From NCBI GenBank assembly GCA_963808315.1, contig CAWEFK010000016.1, positions 1 to 64,000 of the forward strand: DNA of 64,000 bases. The letters run 5' to 3'. The position numbers and the translations under genes are program-made. The notes beneath the pieces were generated by a model. That model did not search any database and was not told the origin of the DNA. It saw only the letters and a program-made list of their open reading frames with translations. This document shows, piece by piece, positions 24,837-33,420 of this stretch. Every line of letters begins with the position of its first letter. Positions within the stretch are counted from its first letter, which is position 1. The DNA is from Palsa-504 sp963808315 (lineage in GTDB: Bacteria > Actinomycetota > Actinomycetes > Streptosporangiales > Streptosporangiaceae).

Positions 24837-25113
24837 ATGGCGACCAGGACGGGCCCGGACCGCACCGGCACGGGCCGGGTTGCTGTCCCTGCTCTACATC
24901 GTCTCCTACCTCGGCATGGGACTGCCCGCGGTGGCCGGCGGCGTCTTGGTCACCAAGGTGAACGGCCTGCTGCCCACGACCAGGGAATACGGGACGGCCG
25001 TGATCGTGCTGGCCGTCGTGGTCCTGGGCGGGCTGCTGGTCCACCGCCCGCGACAGGAGGCGCTCGCCGTGGCGAGCAGCGGCGTTGAATGTGTCAGTAA
25101 CCGGGCAGGCTGA
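24837..25113 (+). pseudogene. MFS transporter remnant: start plus last two helices
   Basis: ATG 24837 has a good AAGGAG at 24825-24830 and reads MATRTGPDRTGT. One base away the sequence becomes RAGLLSLLYIVSYLGMGLPA, VAGGVLVTKVNG and YGTAVIVLAVVVLGGLLVHR, which are the final two helices of a major facilitator permease. The ten or so preceding helices are missing. So the gene keeps its promoter region, ribosome site and 3' end but has lost its middle. It converges on the D,D-carboxypeptidase with a 20-bp overlap. No function is expected. Confidence 0.65.
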
Positions 25114-26008
25114 AGGCCCAGTTCAGGACGCGGGTGGCGTCGGCGCCGTTGACGGTGGCAATGGAACCGGGGCTGTCGAGGGTGACGCCGATGACCGAGT
25201 GGCCGTTCCTGGTCGCCTCGAACAGCAGGCACTGCCCGGCCGCCTGAGTGTACCCGGGCTTGATCCCGATCGCGCCCGGGTAGTGGGTGAGCAGCGGGTT
25301 GAGGTTCCGCCACAGGTAGGCGTGATGCCCGGGCCCGGCGGTGATCCGGTAACTGCGCTGATCCACGATCGAGCGGAAGGCCGCGGACCTCATCACGGTC
25401 CGGCCCAGGGTGAGCAGGTTCGCGGCGGTGGAGTAGTTGGCGTAGGGCGTCGGCCAGGGCAGGCCGTCGAAATTGCTGAAATGCGTCCGGGTCATGCCCA
25501 TCAGCCTGGCCGTGGCATTCATTTTCTTGACGAACGCTCCGATGCCAGGACCGTAGGCCTGCGCCAGCGTATAGGCGGCGTCGGCGCCGGACGGGAGCAG
25601 CAGCCCGGACAGCAGCTGGCGGGCCGTGAGCCTGTCCCCCGGCCGCAGGCCCGCGTTGCTGGCGTCATACTTGCGGACGTAGGAGACCACGGCGGACGGG
25701 ACGGTGATCGTGCGATCCAGGTTGCCCGCCCTGATCACGAGCAAGGCGGTCATCACCTTGGTGATACTGGCCATCGGACGTTCGGTGTTATCCTCGCGGC
25801 TCCACAGCAGCCGACCGGTGGCCGCGTTCTCGACCGCGGCGGACCTGGCCTCGACGCCACCCGGGCCGGCCGAGGTGACAACGGCCGAGGCAGAGACGCG
25901 AGCCGCAGCGCTGGCGGTCGGCGCGGGCACGGTGAAGGCCATGGCGGCCAGCATCGTCCCGGTGAGCAGGCCAGTCACGCGAAACACTAGGCGCGCCCGC
26001 AGCACCAT
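25094..26008 (-). CDS. D-alanyl-D-alanine carboxypeptidase (class C-type PBP)
   Basis: Starting at ATG 26008, the 304-residue protein has a Sec signal (LVFRVTGLLTGTMLAAMAFT, cleavage near ASA-AA). The serine peptidase motifs are S81-x-x-K84 in MASITKVMTALL, LLPSGADAAYTLA (SGA/D where classic enzymes have SxN) and GIKPGYTQAAG in the KTG position. It trims the terminal D-Ala of peptidoglycan stem peptides outside the membrane. It lacks the C-terminal membrane helix of larger DacA enzymes, so it is probably secreted. A possible TTGACA element lies upstream near 26168. Confidence 0.9.
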   Translation of the reverse strand: MVLRARLVFRVTGLLTGTMLAAMAFTVPAPTASAAARVSASAVVTSAGPGGVEARSAAVENAATGRLLWSREDNTERPMASITKVMTALLVIRAGNLDRTITVPSAVVSYVRKYDASNAGLRPGDRLTARQLLSGLLLPSGADAAYTLAQAYGPGIGAFVKKMNATARLMGMTRTHFSNFDGLPWPTPYANYSTAANLLTLGRTVMRSAAFRSIVDQRSYRITAGPGHHAYLWRNLNPLLTHYPGAIGIKPGYTQAAGQCLLFEATRNGHSVIGVTLDSPGSIATVNGADATRVLNWAFSLPGY

Positions 26009-26279
26009 AGAAACTCCCGTTGAGATAGCCACCACACGACAGGCGCAAGCTTCCCAGTTACGACCAGCCGGGGCAACCAGACTCGGAGAAAATGGCAGAG
26101 GGTGCCGCCCTCGGGCCGAGCGCACCGCCCCGTCCGCGTTCCCGGATCACTTCCATTCCGGCCAGTTGTCAACTTTCGTGGAGGATTCAGGCTTGGTGGG
26201 GACTTTTATGGATCATAGTACCCAAAAGTCTTCACGGAGCCTAAATTTACCACGGTCTTTGTTCGATTAAGCCGGACGG

Positions 26280-26742
26280 CGCCGAGCCCCGGGTCCTGCG
26301 CTGCCCCGCCCGCCTCATCGCCCACGCCAGGCGCTGCGGCGCCCGCCCGTCCCGCCGATGCGAAGGCAAGCACGCCTGATCGTCATCGCCGCCACCAGCG
26401 AAGTCATCCCTGTGAAAGCTTCCCCCAGCTCACAGGCCACAAAGCCGGCCAGCGCCAGGCCGGACCGGACCGGACCGCCAACTTGACAAACCAGCCCCCC
26501 AGGTCATGCGACATCCTCGATGGGATACCAGGGTTTCCGTGAAAGCCGGATCTTCCGCGACCGGGTCGTAGCCCGGCGGGACGATGGTGGCGGTCACGGT
26601 CCTGGCCACCTCGTTGATCACCGACATCTTGTGACCGAAGAAGAGGGTTATGTAAAGGGTTATTCAAATACAAAACGTATGCATCCGGGAGCGCGGCGAG
26701 GCCCGCAGTGGCCTTTGAGCGGGTCGGGCACTGCGGTCGGTC
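26280..26742. other. Intergenic stretch without a firm gene
   Basis: No intact gene stands out in these 460 bases. On the minus strand near 26430-26640 one frame reads MSVINEVARTVTATIVPPGY, which resembles one YVTN-type beta-propeller repeat, so a propeller gene relic is possible. No terminator or strong promoter was recognised. Confidence 0.3.
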
Positions 26743-27789
26743 TTAATCCCTGGGCCAGGCGAAGACCGGGCCCCGGGCCCGGAGCGTCACGGGTGAGCCG
26801 ACGGGCAGTGCGGGGCCACCGGCTATCCGCACCACGATGGTCGGGCCGTCCACCTCGTTCACGGGCTTGACGTGCAGGACGGCGTCATGGCCGTGATAGC
26901 CGTAAGCCGTGACCTGGCCGGTCAAGCCGCCGTCGTTCGGCTCGATGGTGATCTGTTCCGGCCGGATCAGGACCGTCACCTGGCCCGCACGACCCGACAT
27001 GGATGCGGCCGGGTCCAGCGGGAGGTTGCCGAGGAACGTCTTGACCATGCCCCCGTCAAGGATGCCCTCGAGCAGGTTCGCGTCGCCGATGAAGCGCGCC
27101 AGCTCGGGGTCGGCCGGACGGGTGTAGAGGTCTTCCGGTGCCGCGCACTGCGCGATCTTCCCGTCCCGCAGCGCCGCGACCAGGTCGGCGACGGAAAGCG
27201 CCTCATCCTGGTCGTGGGTCACCAGCACCGCCGTGGTGCCGGCCCGGCGGAAGATCTGCTGGACGTCGGCGCGGACGCTGGCCCGCAGGTGCGCGTCCAG
27301 TGAGGCGAACGGCTCGTCGAGCAGCACCACGGCAGGCTCGATGGCCAGCGCCCGGGCCAGCGCGACCCGCTGCTGCTGGCCGCCGGACAGCTGATGGGGA
27401 TACCGCTTGCCCAGTCCGCCCAGGCCCACCGTCTCCAGCAGGCCGGCCACCTTGCCGCCGCGGCGTTCCCGGGCGGGGAGCCCGAACCCGACGTTGCCCT
27501 CGATGGTCAGGTGCGGGAACAGGCTGCCGTCCTGGGGGACGTAACCGATCCGGCGTCTTTCCGGCGGGGTGTGGATGCCGGGACCGTCGACCAGGACATC
27601 GCCGATCTTGATCGTGCCCGCGTCCGCGCGGTCGAAGCCGGCCAGCAGCCTGAGCAGCGTCGTCTTCCCGCTGCCCGAAGGCCCCAGGATCGCCGTCAGG
27701 GACCCGGCCGGCACCTCCAGGTTCACCCCGGTCAGGACCGGGTGGGTGCCGAAGGCCTTATTCAGGCCGGTAACCGCCAGTTGCCGCAT
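26743..27789 (-). CDS. fbpC: Iron(III) ABC transporter ATP-binding protein
   Basis: The 348-residue protein has Walker A GPSGSGKT (36-43), the Q-loop VPQDGSLFPHL, signature LSGGQQQRVALARAL, Walker B AVVLLDEPFASLD and switch VTHDQDEAL. The C-terminal third is a TOBE-like regulatory domain (VTVLIRPEQITIEPNDG, GYHGHDAVLHV). It energises the permease encoded 4 bp upstream. With the binding protein it forms an FbpABC-type ferric iron importer. The TOBE part may sense metal or substrate. Confidence 0.93.
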   Translation of the reverse strand: MRQLAVTGLNKAFGTHPVLTGVNLEVPAGSLTAILGPSGSGKTTLLRLLAGFDRADAGTIKIGDVLVDGPGIHTPPERRRIGYVPQDGSLFPHLTIEGNVGFGLPARERRGGKVAGLLETVGLGGLGKRYPHQLSGGQQQRVALARALAIEPAVVLLDEPFASLDAHLRASVRADVQQIFRRAGTTAVLVTHDQDEALSVADLVAALRDGKIAQCAAPEDLYTRPADPELARFIGDANLLEGILDGGMVKTFLGNLPLDPAASMSGRAGQVTVLIRPEQITIEPNDGGLTGQVTAYGYHGHDAVLHVKPVNEVDGPTIVVRIAGGPALPVGSPVTLRARGPVFAWPRD

Positions 27790-27793
27790 GACC

Positions 27794-29386
27794 TCATCCC
27801 TGCCCTTGAGTCGGGCGATTAAAGAATCTGCCCAGAAGATAGCTTGGCACGGCCGCGACGACGATCATCACGAGGGCAAACGGCGCGGCCTGGCTGTAGG
27901 ACAGGTTGGTCTCATACGACCAGAACTGCGTGGCCAGCGTCTGCGCGCCGGTCGGGATCAGCAGCAACGTGGCCGTGAGCTCGGTGACCACCGACAGGAA
28001 CACCAGGCAGAACGCGGCCACCAGGCCGGGCCCGGTCAGGCGGACGGTCACCCGGCACAGCACCGCCAGCCTGCGCTGGCCCAGGGACCTGGCCACCTCG
28101 TCCAGGCTGGCAGGCGCGCGGGCCAGCGACGCCTTGACCCCGACCAGGGCCAGCGGGAAGAACATGATGGCGTAACAGCCGATGAGCAGCATCGACGTTC
28201 CGTCGCCGAACCCGCGGGCGTACTTCTCGGTGAAATAGGACAGGGCGAAGGCGATGACGATTCCCGGCATGCCCAGGACCAGATAGGTGCTGCGCTCAAG
28301 CAGCTGCCGCACCCGTCCGCCGTGCCGGATGGCCAGCAGGGCCACCGGAAAGGCGAAGATCGTGGCCAGCGCCCCGGCCGAGCCGCCGTACAGGGCCGTG
28401 TGGCCGGCCGCGTTGAGCAGGGATACGTTGGCGCCGCCCGACAGCCCGGCGGCCTGGCCGGCACCGATCCAGTAAACCGTCGCCGCGACGGGCACGCCCA
28501 GCGCGAGCAGGACGAGCGCGGAGAAGGCGGCCAGCACCGGCCAGCGCGCCAAGCCGAGCTGCTGGGGCGGGTTGACCCGCTGGGTCATCGGCCCGGACCG
28601 GCTGACCCGGCCCCGGCCCCTGAGCGCGCCCTCCCCGGCCAGGACGAGCAGGCTGAGCACCACCAGCACCAGGGAGAGCGCGCAGGAGGCGGCGAAGCTG
28701 TACCCGTTGAGCTCGCTGAAGATCTCGGTGGTGAACGTCTGGTAACCGAGGATCTCGAACGCGCCGTACTCGGCCAGCATGACCAGGGCGACGAGCAGGC
28801 AGCCGCCGAGGATGGCTCCCTTGGCCTGGCCGAGCGTGATCCGGACGAAGGTGCGGACCCGCCCGGAGCCCAGGCTTCGCGCCACTTCCTCCTGACCGGG
28901 GTCCGCCATCCGCAGGCTGGCCGCCACCGGCAGGTAGACCAGCGGGTACACGGCCAGGGTCATCACGATCACGGCCCCGGTGAAGCCGTGTGCCCAGGTC
29001 CACAGTGAGCTCCAGCCGAAGCTCACCACGAAGTCCGGGATCGCCAGCGGGACCACCACGAGTACCGCCCAGACCCGGCGTCCCGGCAGGTCGGTCCGCT
29101 CCACGCACCACGCGGCACAGGTGCCGATCACCGCGCAGGCCGCGGTGACCACGACGGTGAGCCGGATGGTGTTCCAGAGCAGGGACCAGGTCAGCGACCG
29201 GAAGACAAGCTGCCACACCTGCGAGATGCCGGCCCCCTGGGCCTCGATCAGCAAGAACACAAGCGGCAGCGCGAGAACGGCGGCCACCAGGGAGCTGATC
29301 GTGAGCAGCACCAGCGGGCGGCGGGCGCGTTTCTGCGCGGCAACAGCCTCCTGCCGGCGGTCGCCAGCCAGCGTCCCCGCGGCCAT
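27794..29386 (-). CDS. fbpB: Iron(III) ABC transporter permease
   Basis: The 530-residue protein has about twelve transmembrane helices in two homologous halves, each with the EAA loop facing the ATPase (DPGQEEVARSLGSGRVRTFV and ASLDEVARSLGQRRLAVLCR). This fused two-half layout is typical of FbpB/ThiP permeases for ferric iron. It lies between the binding protein and the ATPase genes in one operon, with gaps of 25 and 4 bp. Confidence 0.93.
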   Translation of the reverse strand: MAAGTLAGDRRQEAVAAQKRARRPLVLLTISSLVAAVLALPLVFLLIEAQGAGISQVWQLVFRSLTWSLLWNTIRLTVVVTAACAVIGTCAAWCVERTDLPGRRVWAVLVVVPLAIPDFVVSFGWSSLWTWAHGFTGAVIVMTLAVYPLVYLPVAASLRMADPGQEEVARSLGSGRVRTFVRITLGQAKGAILGGCLLVALVMLAEYGAFEILGYQTFTTEIFSELNGYSFAASCALSLVLVVLSLLVLAGEGALRGRGRVSRSGPMTQRVNPPQQLGLARWPVLAAFSALVLLALGVPVAATVYWIGAGQAAGLSGGANVSLLNAAGHTALYGGSAGALATIFAFPVALLAIRHGGRVRQLLERSTYLVLGMPGIVIAFALSYFTEKYARGFGDGTSMLLIGCYAIMFFPLALVGVKASLARAPASLDEVARSLGQRRLAVLCRVTVRLTGPGLVAAFCLVFLSVVTELTATLLLIPTGAQTLATQFWSYETNLSYSQAAPFALVMIVVAAVPSYLLGRFFNRPTQGQG

Positions 29387-29411
29387 CAGCGGTCTGCCCG
29401 CGCCCGGCGGC

Positions 29412-30470
29412 TCACAGCAGGCCCACCTGGCGAAGCAGGGCGATCGCCGCCGAACCGTCGCCGAGGTCGGCGATCGTGATCGGGTTGGGCTGAAGCTGAT
29501 CGAACGGCGTCTCCGGCGCCGACGTGGTCACTCCGGACCCGAGCGGATACTCATAGCTCTGCTCGTTCCCGGATGCTCTCGCGATAATCTCCTGCCCCTG
29601 CTTGCTGACCAGGAAGGCGAGGAACTTCTGCGCGGCGGCCTGGTGCTTGCTCGACTTCAGCACCGCCGCGCCGGATACGTCGATCACGTACCCAGGATCG
29701 CGCGGGGCGAAATAGGTGATCTGCGAGTGCATCGCCGACGCCCCGATCTCGGCCTTGAGCCGGTACCAGTAGTACTCGTTGATGACGCCGAAGGCGGCCT
29801 CGCCACGGTTTACCTCATTGGTGATCGTCTCATTGTCGGGGACGATGTGGCTCGCCGCGTTGGACTTGGTGCCCTCTAGCCAGCTGACCGTGGCCGCCTG
29901 ACCGTAGGTCTTGCGCACCGAGGTGACGATCGGCTGGAAGTCGGTCTCCCCGGCGGCGAAGGCCAGCTTGCCTTGGTACTTCGGGCTGGCGAGCTGGAGC
30001 ACGCTGGTCGGGAGCTGACTCTCGGCGATCAGCGACGGGTTGTAGATGAGCACGCTGACCCTGGCGGACACCCCCACCCAGTCTCCGCCCGGGGAGTTGT
30101 ACTTGGCGGTGCCGCTTGACAGCGTGCTCGGGTTCACCGGGGACAGCAGGCCCTTTTCCTGCAAGAACTCAAGGGGCGGCGAGTTCTCCGTATAGAAGAC
30201 GTCAGCCGGGGAGTGCGACCCCTGCAACGCGATCTGGTTGGCGAGCGTACCCTCGTCATCGCTGCGGACGTTGACGGTGATCCCGGTCTGCTTCTCGAAC
30301 GCGGACGCCAGCCCATTGGCGGTCTGCTCGTGCTGGCCGCTGTACAAGGTGATGGACTGTCCGGACGGATCCGAGGTACCGCAGCCCGTGAGCACGGCGC
30401 CGGCCGCCAGCGATCCGCAGGCCACGGCGGCCGTGATGGCCGCGCGCCAGCGCGTCGTTCGGTTCGTCAT
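29412..30470 (-). CDS. fbpA: Iron(III) ABC transporter substrate-binding lipoprotein
   Basis: The 352-residue protein has a lipoprotein signal with lipobox LTGC (Cys 30). It then shows the ferric-binding fold: ITLYSGQHEQTANGLASAFE, GITVNVRSDDEGTLANQIAL, PADVFYTENSPPLEFLQEKG, and paired tyrosines late (VINEYYWYRL) that usually bind Fe(III). The end has AQKFLAFLVSKQGQEIIA. It captures ferric iron outside the membrane and hands it to the permease. An IdeR/DtxR-type iron box lies 66 bp upstream, so the operon is probably repressed when iron is plentiful. Confidence 0.93.
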   Translation of the reverse strand: MTNRTTRWRAAITAAVACGSLAAGAVLTGCGTSDPSGQSITLYSGQHEQTANGLASAFEKQTGITVNVRSDDEGTLANQIALQGSHSPADVFYTENSPPLEFLQEKGLLSPVNPSTLSSGTAKYNSPGGDWVGVSARVSVLIYNPSLIAESQLPTSVLQLASPKYQGKLAFAAGETDFQPIVTSVRKTYGQAATVSWLEGTKSNAASHIVPDNETITNEVNRGEAAFGVINEYYWYRLKAEIGASAMHSQITYFAPRDPGYVIDVSGAAVLKSSKHQAAAQKFLAFLVSKQGQEIIARASGNEQSYEYPLGSGVTTSAPETPFDQLQPNPITIADLGDGSAAIALLRQVGLL

Positions 30471-30535
30471 CTACCCTTCCCTGTGGTTGCCGTCGCAGTA
30501 TGTGTCAAGCGCTTTCACCCGAGGCGATCGACAGC

Positions 30536-30554
30536 TTAGCTTAGGCTAACCTAA
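30536..30554. promoter_or_regulatory. DtxR/IdeR iron box
   Basis: TTAGCTTAGGCTAACCTAA matches the established 19-bp DtxR/IdeR consensus (TTAGGTTAGSCTAACCTAA) at 18 of 19 positions and is nearly palindromic. It lies between the iron importer operon (start 30470, minus) and the carboxylesterase (start 30644, plus). Repression of the importer by iron-loaded regulator is the clear prediction. Control of the esterase is possible. Confidence 0.85.
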
Positions 30555-30643
30555 CCAGCTCTGCCAGTACCATCGTGAGACAGTTGACCAGGGCGCCGAG
30601 GGGACATAGTCGGTAAATCGGTGACGAGGCAACGGAGAAACGC

Positions 30644-32134
30644 ATGAACGAGATGACGCATCGCCCGGTGGTCCAGCTGAAGGACGGAGCCATCCGCGGC
30701 ACAGTCGACTCGGGGACGGCCGCGTTTCTCGGCATTCCCTACGCCGCTCCCCCGTTCGGCCCGAACCGGATGCGAGCACCGCAGCCGGTCCAGGCCTGGA
30801 ACGGCGAACGCGACGCCACGGCGTTCGGGCCGACCGTGCCCAAGGGCGATTACCCGCCGCCGTACATACCGTTGTTTCCCGAGGTAGTCATCCCGGGTGA
30901 GGACTGCCTGAACCTGAACGTGTGGACGCCCGACCCGAACGCCAGCGGGTTGCCCGTGCTCGTCTGGATCCACGGCGGCTCGTTCATGAACGGATCGTCC
31001 TCGGTGGCCGAGTACAACGGCGCCGCGTTCGCCCGCGACGGCATCGTCTGCGTGAGCGTCAACTACCGGCTGGCCGCCGAGGGCTTCCTGTACCTCGGCG
31101 ACGGTCCCGCCAACCTCGGCCTGCTCGATCAGCTGGCGGCCCTGCGCTGGGTGCAGCGCAACATCGCCGCGTTCGGCGGGGATCCGGCCCGGGTCACCGT
31201 CGCGGGCGAGTCGGCCGGGGCCATGAGCGTGACGACGCTGCTGTCGATGCCGCGGGCCGAAGGCCTGTTCGCCCAGGCCATCGCGGAAAGCGGGGCCGCC
31301 GCCCACACCCTGACCCAGGACCAGGCCGCCATGGTGGCCGGCTACCTCGCGGCCGCGCTCGGCGTGCCCGCGGACCGGGACTCGATCAGGGACGTTCCGC
31401 TTGACACGCTCGTACAGACCGCATCGGACCTGGTGGTGGAGGTGCAGACCAACCCCGACCCGGGCCGGTGGGGGCCGCTCGCGCTGAGCTTGCTGCCGTT
31501 CGCGCCGGTCGTCGACGGCTCGGTCCTGCCGGTGGCGCCGATCACGGCCCTGGCCGCGGGCCAGGGCGGCGGCGTCCCGTTGCTGATCGGATCGAACCGC
31601 GACGAGGCCCGGCTGTTCCTGGTCGCGGCGGCCAGCATCGACCTGATCGACGAGGCGGGGCTCGCGGCGGTCGCGGGCGCGTACGGCCTGGCCGACGACG
31701 GCCTCGCCGTCTACCGGGCCAGCCGGCCGGACGCCAGCCCGGGTGACCTGCTGGCCGCCGTGATCAGCGACTGGTTCTTCCGCATCCCGGCCATCCGGGT
31801 GGCCGAGGCGCGGGCGGGGTGCACGTGGATGTACCGGTTCGACCGGCCGGAGCCTGCTGATAACCACGGACTCGGAGCGTGCCACGGCGTCGAGATCCCG
31901 TTCGTGTTCGGCACCATCGGCCTGGACGAGCTACGCCCGCGTCTCGGCGAGGCGCCCGAACGGGCCGTCGCGGACCAGGTGCACCGGGTATGGGTGAGCT
32001 TCATCACCGGCGGGGACCCGGGCTGGGCGCCGTATGACCCCGCCCGCCGCACCACCGGTCTGCTGACGGACACCGTCAGCGCGGTGGATGACCCGGCGGG
32101 CGACGAGCGCGCCCGCTGGGACGGTATCCGCTGA
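30644..32134 (+). CDS. Type B carboxylesterase
   Basis: The 496-residue protein has the carboxylesterase layout: FLGIPYAAPPFGPNRMRAPQ, EDCLNLNVWTP, the oxyanion hole VLVWIHGGSF (110-113), and nucleophile elbow VTVAGESAGAMS with S190. The acid is in LIGSNRDEARLF, and His near CHGVEIPFVFG. ATG 30644 follows GGAGAAACGC. It hydrolyses carboxylic esters in the cytoplasm (no signal peptide). Some actinomycete siderophores are ester-linked, and an iron box lies upstream, but a role in iron release is only a guess. Confidence 0.92.
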   Translation: MNEMTHRPVVQLKDGAIRGTVDSGTAAFLGIPYAAPPFGPNRMRAPQPVQAWNGERDATAFGPTVPKGDYPPPYIPLFPEVVIPGEDCLNLNVWTPDPNASGLPVLVWIHGGSFMNGSSSVAEYNGAAFARDGIVCVSVNYRLAAEGFLYLGDGPANLGLLDQLAALRWVQRNIAAFGGDPARVTVAGESAGAMSVTTLLSMPRAEGLFAQAIAESGAAAHTLTQDQAAMVAGYLAAALGVPADRDSIRDVPLDTLVQTASDLVVEVQTNPDPGRWGPLALSLLPFAPVVDGSVLPVAPITALAAGQGGGVPLLIGSNRDEARLFLVAAASIDLIDEAGLAAVAGAYGLADDGLAVYRASRPDASPGDLLAAVISDWFFRIPAIRVAEARAGCTWMYRFDRPEPADNHGLGACHGVEIPFVFGTIGLDELRPRLGEAPERAVADQVHRVWVSFITGGDPGWAPYDPARRTTGLLTDTVSAVDDPAGDERARWDGIR

Positions 32135-32324
32135 ACCCGGTGCGTTCCCGGTTCCCCGTGCCCTTACTGACCTGCTGGGCCCAGATGACCCCGTACTGCT
32201 CGCCGGACGGCGCGTTCTTCGGCACCTTCACGGTGGCCGCCAGGCTGGGTTCGGCACCGGCGGTCACCGCGGCCGATGCGAGGACGGCGAGCGCCACGAC
32301 GGCGCGCAGGTGGCGAAGAATCAT
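32076..32324 (-). CDS. Small secreted protein, possibly truncated
   Basis: ATG 32324 comes after a GGGGGG ribosome site. The 82 residues have a signal peptide (MILRHLRAVVALAVLASAAV, cleavage near LAA-TV). A short mature part follows (KVPKNAPSGEQYGVIWAQQV, SKGTGNRERTGF). The tail is Arg/Pro-rich and runs 59 bp into the end of the convergent esterase, so the frame may have lost its original C-terminus. Function unknown. Confidence 0.5.
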   Translation of the reverse strand: MILRHLRAVVALAVLASAAVTAGAEPSLAATVKVPKNAPSGEQYGVIWAQQVSKGTGNRERTGFSGYRPSGRARRPPGHPPR

Positions 32325-32460
32325 GATGTCCCCCCGGGTCAGACGATAGAGAAGTGGCCGGACGATGTAATGCGCCGCCCAAATCACAATCAGTGATCTT
32401 ACGATTCGTCTGCGTATTGGGCAACGGTGACCCCGGGAGCAATGAGGTAGCGTCGGAACG

Positions 32461-33420
32461 GTGAGCGCTAGGGGCGAGTTTGTACGGGATACCAAGTACC
32501 TGAACGGGCGGATCACGGCCGACGGGCGGGACGGCAGCTTCCTGGCGGAGGCGGGCCGGTACCGGCTGGTGGTCGCGCGGGCCTGTCCGTGGGCGAACCG
32601 CACGATGATCGTCCGGCGGTTGCTCGGGCTCGAATCGGCCCTGTCCATGGGGATCTGCGGGCCCGAGCACGACTGGCGGAGCTGGACGTTCGACCTTGAC
32701 CCCGGCGAGGTCGACCCGGTGCTCGGCATCGGTTTCCTCCGGCAGGCCTACGAGAAGGCCGTGCCCGGCTACGACCGGGGAGTCACCGTCCCGGCCATCG
32801 TGGAGATCTCCTCCGGGGCGGTGGTGACCGCCGACTTCCGGCAGATCACCCTGGACATGGAACACGAGTGGACGGCGTTCCACCGGCCGGGCGCGCCCGA
32901 GCTGTACCCGGAGAAGCTGCGGGACGAGATCGAGGAGGTCAGCGACCTCGTCTACGAGGACCTGAACAACGGCGTGTACCGGTGCGGGTTCGCGACCACG
33001 CAGACGGCCTACGAGGAGGCCTACGGCCAGCTGTTCGGCCGGCTTGACTGGCTGTCCGAGCGGCTCGCCACCCGGCGCTACCTGGTGGGCGACACGATCA
33101 CGGAAGCGGACATCAGGCTCTGGCCCACGCTGGCCCGGTTCGACGCCGTGTACCACGGCCACTTCAAGTGCAACCGGAGCAAGCTCACCGAGATGCCGGT
33201 CCTGTGGGCCTACGCACGGGACCTGTACCAGACGCCTGGCTTCGGCGACACGATCGACTTCGCGCAGACCAAACAGCACTACTACCGGGTGCACACCAAC
33301 CTGAACCCGTCGCAGATCGTCCCGGCCGGACCCGACCTTTCCGGCTGGCTCGAACCGCACCGGCGCGCCGAACTCGGCGGCCGGCCGTTCGGCGAGGGAA
33401 CGCCGCCAGGGTCAGCCTGA
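32461..33420 (+). CDS. Glutathionyl-hydroquinone reductase-like protein (ECM4/YqjG, Xi-class GST)
   Basis: GTG 32461 gives 319 residues. The N-terminal thioredoxin-like domain has the diagnostic ARACPWANRTMI (Cys 42), then DPVLGIGFLRQAYEKAVPGY and GVTVPAIVEISSG. The C-terminal helical domain has LYPEKLRDEIEEVSDLVYED, LNNGVYRCGFATTQTAYEEA and YLVGDTITEADIRLWPTLAR, ending YYRVHTNLNPSQIVP. Family members reduce S-glutathionyl-quinones. Actinomycetes use mycothiol, so the thiol substrate here is probably mycothiol or another thiol. No operon partner is close. Confidence 0.9.
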   Translation: MSARGEFVRDTKYLNGRITADGRDGSFLAEAGRYRLVVARACPWANRTMIVRRLLGLESALSMGICGPEHDWRSWTFDLDPGEVDPVLGIGFLRQAYEKAVPGYDRGVTVPAIVEISSGAVVTADFRQITLDMEHEWTAFHRPGAPELYPEKLRDEIEEVSDLVYEDLNNGVYRCGFATTQTAYEEAYGQLFGRLDWLSERLATRRYLVGDTITEADIRLWPTLARFDAVYHGHFKCNRSKLTEMPVLWAYARDLYQTPGFGDTIDFAQTKQHYYRVHTNLNPSQIVPAGPDLSGWLEPHRRAELGGRPFGEGTPPGSA

